64,000 nt of DNA from Acidimicrobiia bacterium (GTDB lineage: Bacteria; Actinomycetota; Acidimicrobiia; Acidimicrobiales; Aldehydirespiratoraceae): positions 25,478 to 89,477 of the forward strand of contig JAJEJB010000028.1 in the NCBI GenBank assembly GCA_022828135.1. The letters run 5' to 3'. A model generated the notes under the pieces. The model saw nothing but the letters and a program-made list of their open reading frames with translations, did not search any database and was not told where the DNA came from. The translations under genes were made by a program, and so were the position numbers. This document shows positions 24,110 to 31,372 of the stretch, one piece after another; the stretch's first letter is position 1; every line of letters starts with the position of its first letter.

Positions 24110-24964
24110 ATGGTCGAACTCGACGCCGCCACCCTGCTGGTCGGCTGGGCCGCGGGCGGGTGGTTCTTCCTGTGGGTGACCACCCGTCGCCGCGAGGTCG
24201 GGCTCGGATACGGATGGCTGATGCGGGGAGTGTTCCTGGCGCTGGCCTCGGGCTCGCTGGTAACCGCGCTGTTGGCCGAGCCGACCTGGAGCCGCGAGGC
24301 GGCCACGATGGTCTTCGTCTGCGCCGGGCTGGTCGCGGGGGCGGTCTCGGTGGCGCGCCGGTCGGCGGGTGTGGCCGGTCAGCGGGCCCAGACGGCGCGC
24401 CGGTCGGCCCGGGTGGCGGAGATGACTGGCATCGACCGGGCCGAGACACGCTTCGATCCCGATGCGCCCGAGTTCCCACCTGTGCTGGATCTGGTGGCGG
24501 CGGCGGCCGGCCTGCTCGCCGTCCTGTTGGGGGCGTTGGCGGCCGGGGGTCCGGCGGGGCTGGCCGTGGCCCGAACGCTGGTGGGTGCCTTGTTCGTCGG
24601 CGCGGTGACCAGCGCCATGCTGCTGGGCCACTGGTACCTGGTGCAGCCCGGTCTGGCCCGCGGGCCGCTGCTGGAGATGCTGCGGGCCTCGGCTGTGCTG
24701 TGGCTGCCGGAACTAGTGGTGTTGCTGTGGCCCACCGGCATGGTGTCGGTGCTGAACGGGACTATCGACGACGGCTACAACGGCCTGCTCGGCTGGTTCT
24801 GGGTGGGCTGCACGGCCTTGACGATCCTGCTGGTGGGGGTGGCCAGGGCCGCGCTGCGCGAGCGCCAGTACTCCGCGGTGATGGCCGCCACCGGCCTGGT
24901 GTACCTGGCCATCGTCACCGCTTTCGGCCAGGACCTGGTGGCCCGGATACTGCTCGCTCCCTGA
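24110..24964 (+). CDS. Multipass membrane protein of unknown function
   Basis: A 284-residue protein from ATG 24110 with about eight hydrophobic helices: two near the N-terminus, one at about 60-80, then after a charged cytosolic loop (Arg-rich, about 84-120, RSAGVAGQRAQTARRSARV split by turns) five more. A recurring HWYLVQPGL and DDGYNGLLGWFW are distinctive but I do not recognise the family. It follows the M24 peptidase by 18 bp and probably ends that operon, since a repeat element begins at its stop codon. Confidence 0.75.
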   Translation: MVELDAATLLVGWAAGGWFFLWVTTRRREVGLGYGWLMRGVFLALASGSLVTALLAEPTWSREAATMVFVCAGLVAGAVSVARRSAGVAGQRAQTARRSARVAEMTGIDRAETRFDPDAPEFPPVLDLVAAAAGLLAVLLGALAAGGPAGLAVARTLVGALFVGAVTSAMLLGHWYLVQPGLARGPLLEMLRASAVLWLPELVVLLWPTGMVSVLNGTIDDGYNGLLGWFWVGCTALTILLVGVARAALRERQYSAVMAATGLVYLAIVTAFGQDLVARILLAP

Positions 24965-25021
24965 GGCCGAGTCTGCGAGGCCGGGGCCCGAGCGGCCCGT
25001 GAGCGAAGTGAACAAGAGCGG
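24961..25021 (+). repeat. Dispersed intergenic repeat, copy B
   Basis: Begins CTGAGGCCGAG overlapping the stop of the preceding gene, continues GCGAGGCCGGGGCCCGAGCG and ends GTGAACAAGAGCGG. It shares the repeat order of copies A and C in the same orientation; GAAGTGAAC replaces GCAGCGAAC. Confidence 0.75.
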
Positions 25022-25105
25022 GAAGCCATAAACTGGATCAGGCGGTGCGGAGGCCTGTGCGCCGGGTTCCGGCTACGCCGGGACCGGGCCGATGCGAGGA
25101 GGCCG

Positions 25106-25984
25106 GTGGTGCCGAGAGTGATCTGGAAGGGATCGATCAGCTTCGGACTGGTCACGATTCCCGTGCAGCTCTTCAGCGCGGTGAGCCGCAAGAACGTGCG
25201 CTTCAACCAGCTCGACGCCGAGACGGGCGCCCGGGTGCGCTACAAGAAGGTGTCGTCGGCCGACGACACGGAGTTGACGGCCGAGCGCATCGTGAAGGGC
25301 TACGAGTTGGCGTCGGGCGACTACGTCACTGTCACCGACCGCGAGCTGGAGGAGCTTGCCCCGGTCGCGGCCCGCACCATCGACATCGACGCCTTCATCG
25401 ATCTCGCCGACATCGATCCCGTGTTCTACGACAGCGCCTACCACCTGGTTCCCGACGAGGCCGCGGCCAAGCCCTACAAGCTGCTGGCCGAGGCCATGGA
25501 TGAGGCCGACAAGGTGGCGGTCTGCCACTTCGTGATGCGCTCGAAGCAGTACCTGGCCGCCGTCCGTCCCGTCGACGGGCGGCTGATGCTGTCGACCATG
25601 GTGTACGCCGACGAGTTGGTGGCGCCGGACGACATCGACGGCTTCGAAGGGCTGGACGACATTGACGTGGACGAGCGGGAGACGGCGATGGCCCGCCAGC
25701 TCATCGCCGCCCTCGAGGCCGAATTCGAGCCCGACCGCTACACCGACTCCTACCGGGAGGCGGTGCTGGAGCTGATCGAGCGCAAGGCGTCCGGCGATAC
25801 CACGGCCACAGTGGCTCCGGCCGCTCCCACCTCGGACACGGTCGTGGACCTGATGGCCGCGCTGGAGGCCTCGGTAGCTGCGGCCAAGGAGGCCCGCAAG
25901 CGTCACCCCACCGGGGGCGAGGCTGCCGAGGAGACGGAGGCGAAGCCCGAGGAACCGGCGAGGAAGATCCGCAAGTCGGCGTGA
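25106..25984 (+). CDS. ku: Ku protein, non-homologous end joining
   Basis: A 292-residue bacterial Ku from GTG 25106 (or GTG 25109, which gives the commoner MPR start) with AGGAGG upstream. WKGSISFGLVTIPVQLFSA opens the beta-barrel core, followed by RIVKGYELASGDYVTVTD and FYDSAYHLVPDE, and the dimerisation region ends near ALIERK. A lysine/glutamate-rich C-terminal tail (KEARKRHPTGGEAAEE) is like the DNA-interacting extensions of other bacterial Ku proteins. It encircles DNA ends and recruits LigD. The LigD polymerase gene follows by 34 bp. Confidence 0.95.
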   Translation: MVPRVIWKGSISFGLVTIPVQLFSAVSRKNVRFNQLDAETGARVRYKKVSSADDTELTAERIVKGYELASGDYVTVTDRELEELAPVAARTIDIDAFIDLADIDPVFYDSAYHLVPDEAAAKPYKLLAEAMDEADKVAVCHFVMRSKQYLAAVRPVDGRLMLSTMVYADELVAPDDIDGFEGLDDIDVDERETAMARQLIAALEAEFEPDRYTDSYREAVLELIERKASGDTTATVAPAAPTSDTVVDLMAALEASVAAAKEARKRHPTGGEAAEETEAKPEEPARKIRKSA

Positions 25985-26018
25985 ACCCTGCCCGTCACGG
26001 GCCCGGAAGGTTCGAACA

Positions 26019-26927
26019 GTGAACAAGCCCGAGCGCGTGCCCGTGACCATCGATGGGCGCCGGCTGTCGGTCAGCAACCTCGACAAGGTGATGTACCCGC
26101 TGACCGGGTTCACCAAGGCGCAGGTGATCGACTACTACGTGCGGGTCGCGCCGGTGATGCTTGCCCATGTCGGCGACCGCGGTGTGACCCTGCGGCGCTG
26201 GCCCGACGGTGTGACCGCCGAGTCGTTCTTCGAGAAGCGCTGCCCCAAGCACCGCCCCGACTGGGTCGGCACATGCCGGGGTCCCGGCGACAGGGGCGGT
26301 CCGATCGAGTACTGCCGCCTCGACTCGGTGGCCGCACTGGCCTGGTCGGCCAACCTGGCCGCGCTGGAGATCCACGCCCCGATGGCCCGATGCGGCGACC
26401 TCGACTCGCCCACCATGGTCGTGTTCGACCTCGATCCGGGCAAGCCGGCCACGATCGTCGAGTGCTGCCGGGTGGCCCTACAGATCCGCGAAGTCCTGGA
26501 GTCGGTCGGCCTGGCCGGATGGGCCAAGACTTCGGGCAGCAAGGGGATGCAGCTCTACGTGCCTCTCAACCGGCCCCACTCCCACGACCACGCGGCCGGC
26601 TTCGCCCTGGCCGTGGCCCAACTGCTCGAGAAGCGCCTGCCGGCGCTGGTGGTGTCGGTGATGAAGCGCAGCCTCCGGCCACAGAAGGTGTTCATCGACT
26701 GGAGCCAGAACGCCCGCTTCAAGACCACCATCGCCCCCTACTCGCTGAGGGGCCTGGATCGTCCCACCGTGTCCGCGCCGATCACCTGGGACGAGGTGTC
26801 CGACGGCGCCGACGGCGAGCCGCTGGCGTTCACCGCCGCCGAGGCGCTGGACCGGGTTGAACAGTTCGGCGACCTGTTCGCGTCCACACTCACTGTCGAA
26901 CAGGACCTCCCCGCCCCTGCGTCCTAG
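26019..26927 (+). CDS. ligD: Stand-alone LigD polymerase domain (NHEJ primase-polymerase)
   Basis: A 302-residue archaeo-eukaryotic-primase-type polymerase. It has the LigD PolDom landmarks: LDKVMYPLTGFTKAQVIDYY, ALEIHAPMARCGD, the metal-binding VVFDLDPGKP, WAKTSGSKGMQLYVPL, and QKVFIDWSQNARFKTT. There are no ligase or 3'-phosphoesterase domains, so an ATP-dependent ligase must be encoded elsewhere. It adds nucleotides, preferably ribonucleotides, at broken ends held by Ku. It is co-directional with ku and 34 bp downstream. Confidence 0.93.
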   Translation: MNKPERVPVTIDGRRLSVSNLDKVMYPLTGFTKAQVIDYYVRVAPVMLAHVGDRGVTLRRWPDGVTAESFFEKRCPKHRPDWVGTCRGPGDRGGPIEYCRLDSVAALAWSANLAALEIHAPMARCGDLDSPTMVVFDLDPGKPATIVECCRVALQIREVLESVGLAGWAKTSGSKGMQLYVPLNRPHSHDHAAGFALAVAQLLEKRLPALVVSVMKRSLRPQKVFIDWSQNARFKTTIAPYSLRGLDRPTVSAPITWDEVSDGADGEPLAFTAAEALDRVEQFGDLFASTLTVEQDLPAPAS

Positions 26928-26938
26928 TCCCTAGGAGC

Positions 26939-26986
26939 GAATTGGCAGCGGGGGAGGCCGTTTTCGGCGTTGTGGGCTGCCAGTTC
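26939..26986. repeat. 48-bp palindromic dispersed repeat, copy 2
   Basis: Arms GAATTGGCAGC (26939-26949) and GCTGCCAGTTC (26976-26986) are identical to those of copy 1, with total length also 48 bp. The core differs but keeps TTTTCGGCGTTGTGG. It lies between ligD and pepA. Confidence 0.65.
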
Positions 26987-27027
26987 CGGCTTCGGCCGGG
27001 TGGGCATCCCACCGTTAGCCTGACCGG

Positions 27028-28494
27028 ATGCCGATCACAGTCCATGCAGTCCGTTCGGTGCCCAAGGCGGCCACCACCAGCGTTTCCCTTGTCACCGCCG
27101 AGGACGTCGAAGCCGGCGTCAGCGGCTTCGACGGCGCGGTGCTGGACACCGCCGGCTTCGCGGGCAAGGCCGATCAGGTCTACCTGCAGCCGGCCGGCGG
27201 CGGCTTCGCCGGGTTGGTCGGCGTAGGTCCGGCGGCCGAAGTCACCGCGGCCACCATCCGGAGGGCCGGCGCGGCGCTGGCCCGCTCATGCTCACGTCAC
27301 GCCCGGGCGGCGGTGCGACTTCCGGCCGGTCCCGGCTTGGACGACGCCTCGGCCCGCCAGGCGCTCGCCGAGGGTGTGATCCTCGGCAACTACAGCTTCA
27401 CCAGCTACAAGTCGGCCGCGGGCAACGGCGACGGAGACGGCGGCCGGCCCAAGCTGACCCGGGTCGATGTGGTGGGCGGCACGTCGGCGGCGGCCAAGGA
27501 CGCGCTGGCCCGCGGCTCGGCCATCGCGGCCGGCGTGTGCGTGGCCCGCGACCTGTCCAACGAGCCCGGCGGCTCGCTGACGGCCCCGGTCTTCGCCGAC
27601 AGGGCTGAGGCCATTGCCGGCGAGGCCGGGCTGCAGTCGACGGTCTGGACCGAGGACGACATCAAGAAGGAGCGCCTCGGGGGACTCCTCGGCGTCAACC
27701 GGGGCAGCACGAATCCGCCGCGCTACGTGGAGTTGACCTACGAGCCCGAGGACGACCCCGCTGCGACGCTGGCTTTCGTGGGCAAGGGGATCACCTTCGA
27801 CGCCGGGGGCCTGTCCATCAAGACGGCCCAGGGCATGATGGCCATGAAGATGGACATGTGCGGGGCCGCGGCGATCATCGGGGCCATGTCGGTGCTGCCC
27901 GCGGTAGGCGCCCCGGTCAGGGTCAAGGGGTACCTGCCCATGACCGACAACATGCTCGGCGGCGATGCCACCCGGCCCGGCGACGTTCTCACCATCCGCA
28001 ACGGCAAGACCATCGAGGTGCTCAACACCGATGCGGAGGGCCGGCTGATCCTGGCCGACGCTCTGTCGCTGGCCTGCGAGGACGAGCCCGACGCCATTGT
28101 CGACCTGGCCACCCTGACCGGCGCCTGCATGGTGGCGCTGGGGCCGTCCATCGCCGGGCTGATGGGCAACGACGATCCGCTGATCGACGAGATCCGCGCC
28201 GCCGCGGACCGCGCCGGGGAGCGGGTGTGGCCGCTGCCGCTGCCCGCCGACTACGCCAAGCAGTTCGAGTCGAACGTGGCCGACATGAAGAACATCGGCG
28301 GGACCCACGGCGGTGCGCTGACGGCGGGGCTGATCCTTCAGCAGTTCGTGGCCGACGGCATCCCCTGGGCCCACCTCGACATCGCCGGCCCGGCCCGGGC
28401 CGAGTCGGACGACGGCGAGATTTCCAAGGGCGGCACCGGCTTCGGCGTGCGCACCCTGATCGAGCTGGCCTTGTCGTACACCGCGAGCAGCTAA
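27028..28494 (+). CDS. pepA: Leucyl aminopeptidase (M17)
   Basis: A 488-residue peptidase. The C-terminal catalytic domain has GKGITFDAGGLSIKTAQGM, MAMKMDMCGAAA and NTDAEGRLILADAL, which provide the lysine, aspartates and glutamate that bind two metal ions and the bicarbonate-binding arginine. The N-terminal domain (about 1-160) is divergent, as usual. It hydrolyses N-terminal residues, often leucine, from peptides in the cytosol. It is monocistronic, with a palindromic repeat upstream, and is convergent with the kinase-like gene 22 bp away. Confidence 0.95.
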   Translation: MPITVHAVRSVPKAATTSVSLVTAEDVEAGVSGFDGAVLDTAGFAGKADQVYLQPAGGGFAGLVGVGPAAEVTAATIRRAGAALARSCSRHARAAVRLPAGPGLDDASARQALAEGVILGNYSFTSYKSAAGNGDGDGGRPKLTRVDVVGGTSAAAKDALARGSAIAAGVCVARDLSNEPGGSLTAPVFADRAEAIAGEAGLQSTVWTEDDIKKERLGGLLGVNRGSTNPPRYVELTYEPEDDPAATLAFVGKGITFDAGGLSIKTAQGMMAMKMDMCGAAAIIGAMSVLPAVGAPVRVKGYLPMTDNMLGGDATRPGDVLTIRNGKTIEVLNTDAEGRLILADALSLACEDEPDAIVDLATLTGACMVALGPSIAGLMGNDDPLIDEIRAAADRAGERVWPLPLPADYAKQFESNVADMKNIGGTHGGALTAGLILQQFVADGIPWAHLDIAGPARAESDDGEISKGGTGFGVRTLIELALSYTASS

Positions 28495-28516
28495 GGCGGC
28501 CAGACGGCCGGGCCAC

Positions 28517-29563
28517 TCAGAGCAGGTCGGGCAGGCTCAACTCGTCGGCGGCGCGCTCGAACCGCTCGAAGGTGGCCTCCAGCAGTCCCCGCTGGCGATC
28601 GTCGGTGAGGTCCATGCCCGCACCCGCGATCATCGGGTAGCACACGCAGAACAGCACCGCGCCCCGGTAGATGTCCCACATCCCGTCGAGCTCCGACTGG
28701 GGCGCCCCCTCCGATGCGAGGGCGCTGAGCCAGCGTTCGTAGAGGGACTGCTCGATCTCCGATGCGGTGGCGGGGGAGAGGCTCCCGGTGACGAAGTAGG
28801 CCAGGTCGCCCACCGGCATGGACTGGCCGATGACCTGGAAGTCGAGCAGCACGACCCGTCCGTCATCGTCGAAGAACATGTTGTCGGCCCGGTAGTCGCC
28901 GTGGACCAGGGTGCTCGGCGTTGTCGCCAGCGACCCCAGCATCTCGGGTAGGGCCTCCACCCAGCCGTCGGCGACCGTCTCGACGACCCGGGGGACGCTC
29001 ATCGCCCCCCGGACCTTGGCCCAGCCGTCGGCGAACACCGGCGGCAGCAGCATCGGGTAGATGGGATCGTGGATGGCCATAGCGGTGCCGCGCTCCACGA
29101 TCGGTCCGGCCTTGCCCCACCAGTGGGCGTGCCACGCAGCCAGTTCGTCCACGGCCTGCTCGGCGTCGGCCCGGCCCATGCCCTCGACCTGGCTCACGGC
29201 CCGGTACGAGCCGACGTCCTCGAGCACCAGCACGAACTGGTGGGTCTCGGGATCGACGGCACCGAAGTGGCAGTGGGGGACCCGGATGGGGCTCTCGGCG
29301 GCCAGCTCGCGGTAGAAGCCGACCTCGCGGATGTTGAGGCGCAGGATCTGGGCCGTGAAGCGGGCGGTCTCGTCGAGACCGGGCATCTTGATCACCACGG
29401 TGCCGGGGCCGTCGCCCTCCAGCGTTGCCCGGTAGATGGCGCCGATCATCCCGACCCCGGTCCCGATGTCGTCGATGCTCGTGATCCGCACAGGCGAACC
29501 CATGGCATGCGACAGCCATTCGTCGTCGATGTCGTCGATGCCGGCGGGTATTGCGGGTTCCAT
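28517..29563 (-). CDS. APH/ecdysteroid-kinase-like phosphotransferase
   Basis: A 348-residue protein from ATG 29563; GTG 29569 just upstream is an alternative, with AGGGGG next to it. It has a protein-kinase-like fold: an N-lobe lysine in TVVIKMPGL, a hinge (VLVLEDVGSYRAV), the catalytic loop LVHGDYRADNMFF and metal-binding VVLLDFQVIGQ. The arrangement matches the aminoglycoside phosphotransferase clan, subgroup DUF1679/EcKinase, often found near acyl-CoA metabolism in actinobacteria. The substrate is unknown; antibiotic phosphorylation is not implied. Confidence 0.85.
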   Translation of the reverse strand: MEPAIPAGIDDIDDEWLSHAMGSPVRITSIDDIGTGVGMIGAIYRATLEGDGPGTVVIKMPGLDETARFTAQILRLNIREVGFYRELAAESPIRVPHCHFGAVDPETHQFVLVLEDVGSYRAVSQVEGMGRADAEQAVDELAAWHAHWWGKAGPIVERGTAMAIHDPIYPMLLPPVFADGWAKVRGAMSVPRVVETVADGWVEALPEMLGSLATTPSTLVHGDYRADNMFFDDDGRVVLLDFQVIGQSMPVGDLAYFVTGSLSPATASEIEQSLYERWLSALASEGAPQSELDGMWDIYRGAVLFCVCYPMIAGAGMDLTDDRQRGLLEATFERFERAADELSLPDLL

Positions 29564-29611
29564 GTGCACCCCCTGACCGGTTCCGACGCTACATCACGGC
29601 AAGATCGGAAG

Positions 29612-30238
29612 TCAGGCCGCCTCGGGGGAAGACCGTCCGTGATGGAGGTTCCATGCCCAGCGGACCGCCTCGGCAACGATGGCGGGATGGTAGTTCATCC
29701 GAGCCAGCAGCCTCTCTGTCTGTTCGAAGCTGTCACCGCACTCGATCAGGCACACGGCCAGCCGCCGGGCCCGCGACTGCTGCCGGCAAACCTCGTCCCG
29801 ACTCAAGTTGACCGCAAGGTACTCCTCATGGCGCCGCTGTACCGGTCCGGGCAGGCGCTGCACCTGGCGGTAGCTGAGTTGCGGCAGTCGAAGGCGGACG
29901 GCCAGCGTTGCCGACCCCACGGATCGGGCCGCTCGGAACCGGCAGGCTCGAGCAACCGTCTTGCACATGGCGCTGCGAGAGCCGCCCTCATGTCCGATGC
30001 CCAGTGTGCCGGCTGTTTCCCGCAGATTGACGGCTGTGCTGCCGGCGTCATCGAGCAGGTTGGCGCAATGGCGCAGGAACCACGTGGTGGAAGGGCCCAG
30101 CGTTCCGAGCCAGAACTGTTCGACGTAGGTGGATCTCGGGTCGTGCCCGAAGGCGTCGACGCGGTGGTCGATCCATGGAATCAGGGTGATCACCTCTGAT
30201 TCGATGACTGCGGGCGGGAGGTTGATGGACGAAGTCAT
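29612..30238 (-). CDS. Conserved-looking actinobacterial protein of unknown function
   Basis: A 208-residue protein with no signal or membrane helix. It has an aromatic N-terminal half (IPWIDHRVDAFGHDPRSTYV, then FWLGTLGPSTTWFLRHCANL) and a C-terminal half rich in Arg and Leu with RLPGPVQRRHEEYLAV and a final helix ERLLARMNYHPAIVAEAVRW. The middle (TAGTLGIGHEGGSRSAM and RACRFRAA) resembles a winged-helix-like segment, so a regulatory role is possible. I do not recognise a characterised family. Upstream lies an AT-richer promoter region shared with the divergent sirtuin gene. Confidence 0.7.
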   Translation of the reverse strand: MTSSINLPPAVIESEVITLIPWIDHRVDAFGHDPRSTYVEQFWLGTLGPSTTWFLRHCANLLDDAGSTAVNLRETAGTLGIGHEGGSRSAMCKTVARACRFRAARSVGSATLAVRLRLPQLSYRQVQRLPGPVQRRHEEYLAVNLSRDEVCRQQSRARRLAVCLIECGDSFEQTERLLARMNYHPAIVAEAVRWAWNLHHGRSSPEAA

Positions 30239-30305
30239 GATGTTTCTCCAAGAATGCGGGCGCTCGGGAGCGCCTCAGTTACAAGATGTCTGGGGGGAAG
30301 TGTCA

Positions 30306-30317
30306 ATGTTCGAACAT
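30306..30317. promoter_or_regulatory. 12-bp perfect palindrome in a divergent promoter region
   Basis: ATGTTCGAACAT is a perfect palindrome in an AT-richer 180-bp gap between the hypothetical gene (start 30238) and the sirtuin gene (start 30420). Just beyond it TTGAC and GTCAA form another inverted pair (about 30320-30340). TCGAAC followed by ATAGGTTG is a partial resemblance to an actinobacterial LexA box, with poor right half. It may be a regulator operator; the regulator is not known. Confidence 0.35.
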
Positions 30318-30419
30318 AGGTTGACGGCAAATGCTTGTCAAACAGAAATCTGAAGGCATTTTTTCTGCTGTTTTGGCAGGCAAGGCCGATGGTCGCGCCG
30401 GCTCCGATACTCTGGCGGC

Positions 30420-31193
30420 GTGCCCGCGGATGCTGCGGCCGCGGTCGCCGCGGCCCGCCGAATGGTCGATGCCGCCGATCGCGTCACTGTCCTCACCGGG
30501 GCCGGCATCTCCACCGACAGCGGCCTGCCCGACTTCCGGGGGCCCAAGGGGCTGTGGACGCGGGACCCGGCGGCCGAGCGGGCCTCCAACATCAACGTCT
30601 ACGTCTCGGATCCCGAGGTGCGCCGCAGCAACTGGGCCCGCCGGGCCTCCGGGGCGCTGTGGGCCGACGTCTCACCCAACCGGGGCCACGAAGCGCTGGT
30701 CCACCTGGAGCGGCGAGGAAAGCTCCGCCTGCTCATCACCCAGAACGTGGACGAGCTCCACCAGCAGGCTGGCAGCGATCCCGAACGGGTGGTGGAGATA
30801 CACGGCACGACCCGCAAGGTGCAGTGCCTGTCGTGCGACTACCGCGACGACATCGAGGTTGCGCTGGAGCGGGTGAGGGCCGGAGAGGAGGACCCCGAGT
30901 GCCCGGAGTGCGGATGGATCCTCAAGTCGGCAACGGTGTCATTCGGGCAGAGCCTCAACCCGGTCGACCTGGCTCGGGCCGAGCGGGCCGCCCTGGAATG
31001 CGACCTGTTCCTGGCGGTAGGCACGACGCTGGCCGTGTCGCCCATCAACATGACCGCGCCCCTGGCCGCGCAGTCGGGGGCCGGCCTGGTGATCGTGAAC
31101 GGCGAGCCCACCGAGTTCGACGCGCTGGCCGACGTGTTGGTCGGCGGATCCATCAGCGAAGTCCTGCCCGTGATTTGCGGCCTTGAGACCTGA
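30420..31193 (+). CDS. cobB: NAD-dependent protein deacylase (sirtuin)
   Basis: A 257-residue Sir2 protein from GTG 30420. NAD-binding GAGISTDSGLPDFRG, the TQNVDELHQQAG motif and the catalytic histidine in EIHGT are intact. The zinc is held by CLSC and CPEC. The later VGTTLAVSPIN and IVNGEPTEFD match the Rossmann part. It removes acyl groups from lysines using NAD and may control acetyl-CoA enzymes. It is separated from moeZ by a repeat and a dyad. Confidence 0.93.
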   Translation: MPADAAAAVAAARRMVDAADRVTVLTGAGISTDSGLPDFRGPKGLWTRDPAAERASNINVYVSDPEVRRSNWARRASGALWADVSPNRGHEALVHLERRGKLRLLITQNVDELHQQAGSDPERVVEIHGTTRKVQCLSCDYRDDIEVALERVRAGEEDPECPECGWILKSATVSFGQSLNPVDLARAERAALECDLFLAVGTTLAVSPINMTAPLAAQSGAGLVIVNGEPTEFDALADVLVGGSISEVLPVICGLET

Positions 31194-31224
31194 CGCTCTC
31201 GCAAGCTCGACCTCTGCTGGATGT

Positions 31225-31258
31225 GGCTAAATCCCGACAAGACAAGTAGGATTTAGCC
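31225..31258. promoter_or_regulatory. 10-bp inverted repeat between cobB and the MoeZ-like gene
   Basis: GGCTAAATCC (31225-31234) and GGATTTAGCC (31249-31258) are exact inverted repeats around a 14-nt loop. It could be the cobB terminator or an operator for the downstream sulfur-transfer gene. The AT-rich arms, unlike the nearby GC-rich hairpins, favour a protein-binding site. Confidence 0.45.
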
Positions 31259-31365
31259 CAGAGGCCGAGCTTGCGAGGCCCCTGGGCCAAAGCGGCCCGT
31301 GAGCGCAGCGAACAAGAGCGGCGGTCACGGCCCGAGCGGCCCGTGAGCGCAGCGAACAGGAGCGG
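31259..31365 (+). repeat. Dispersed intergenic repeat, copy C (two units)
   Basis: CAGAGGCCGAGCTTGCGAGG begins the copy. Two successive units of AGCGGCCCGTGAGCGCAGCG then follow, ending GAACAAGAGCGG and GAACAGGAGCGG. It is in the same orientation as copies A and B. The second unit has AACAGGAG where others have AACAAGAG, creating a Shine-Dalgarno sequence for the next gene. Confidence 0.75.
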
Positions 31366-31372
31366 ACAATCG

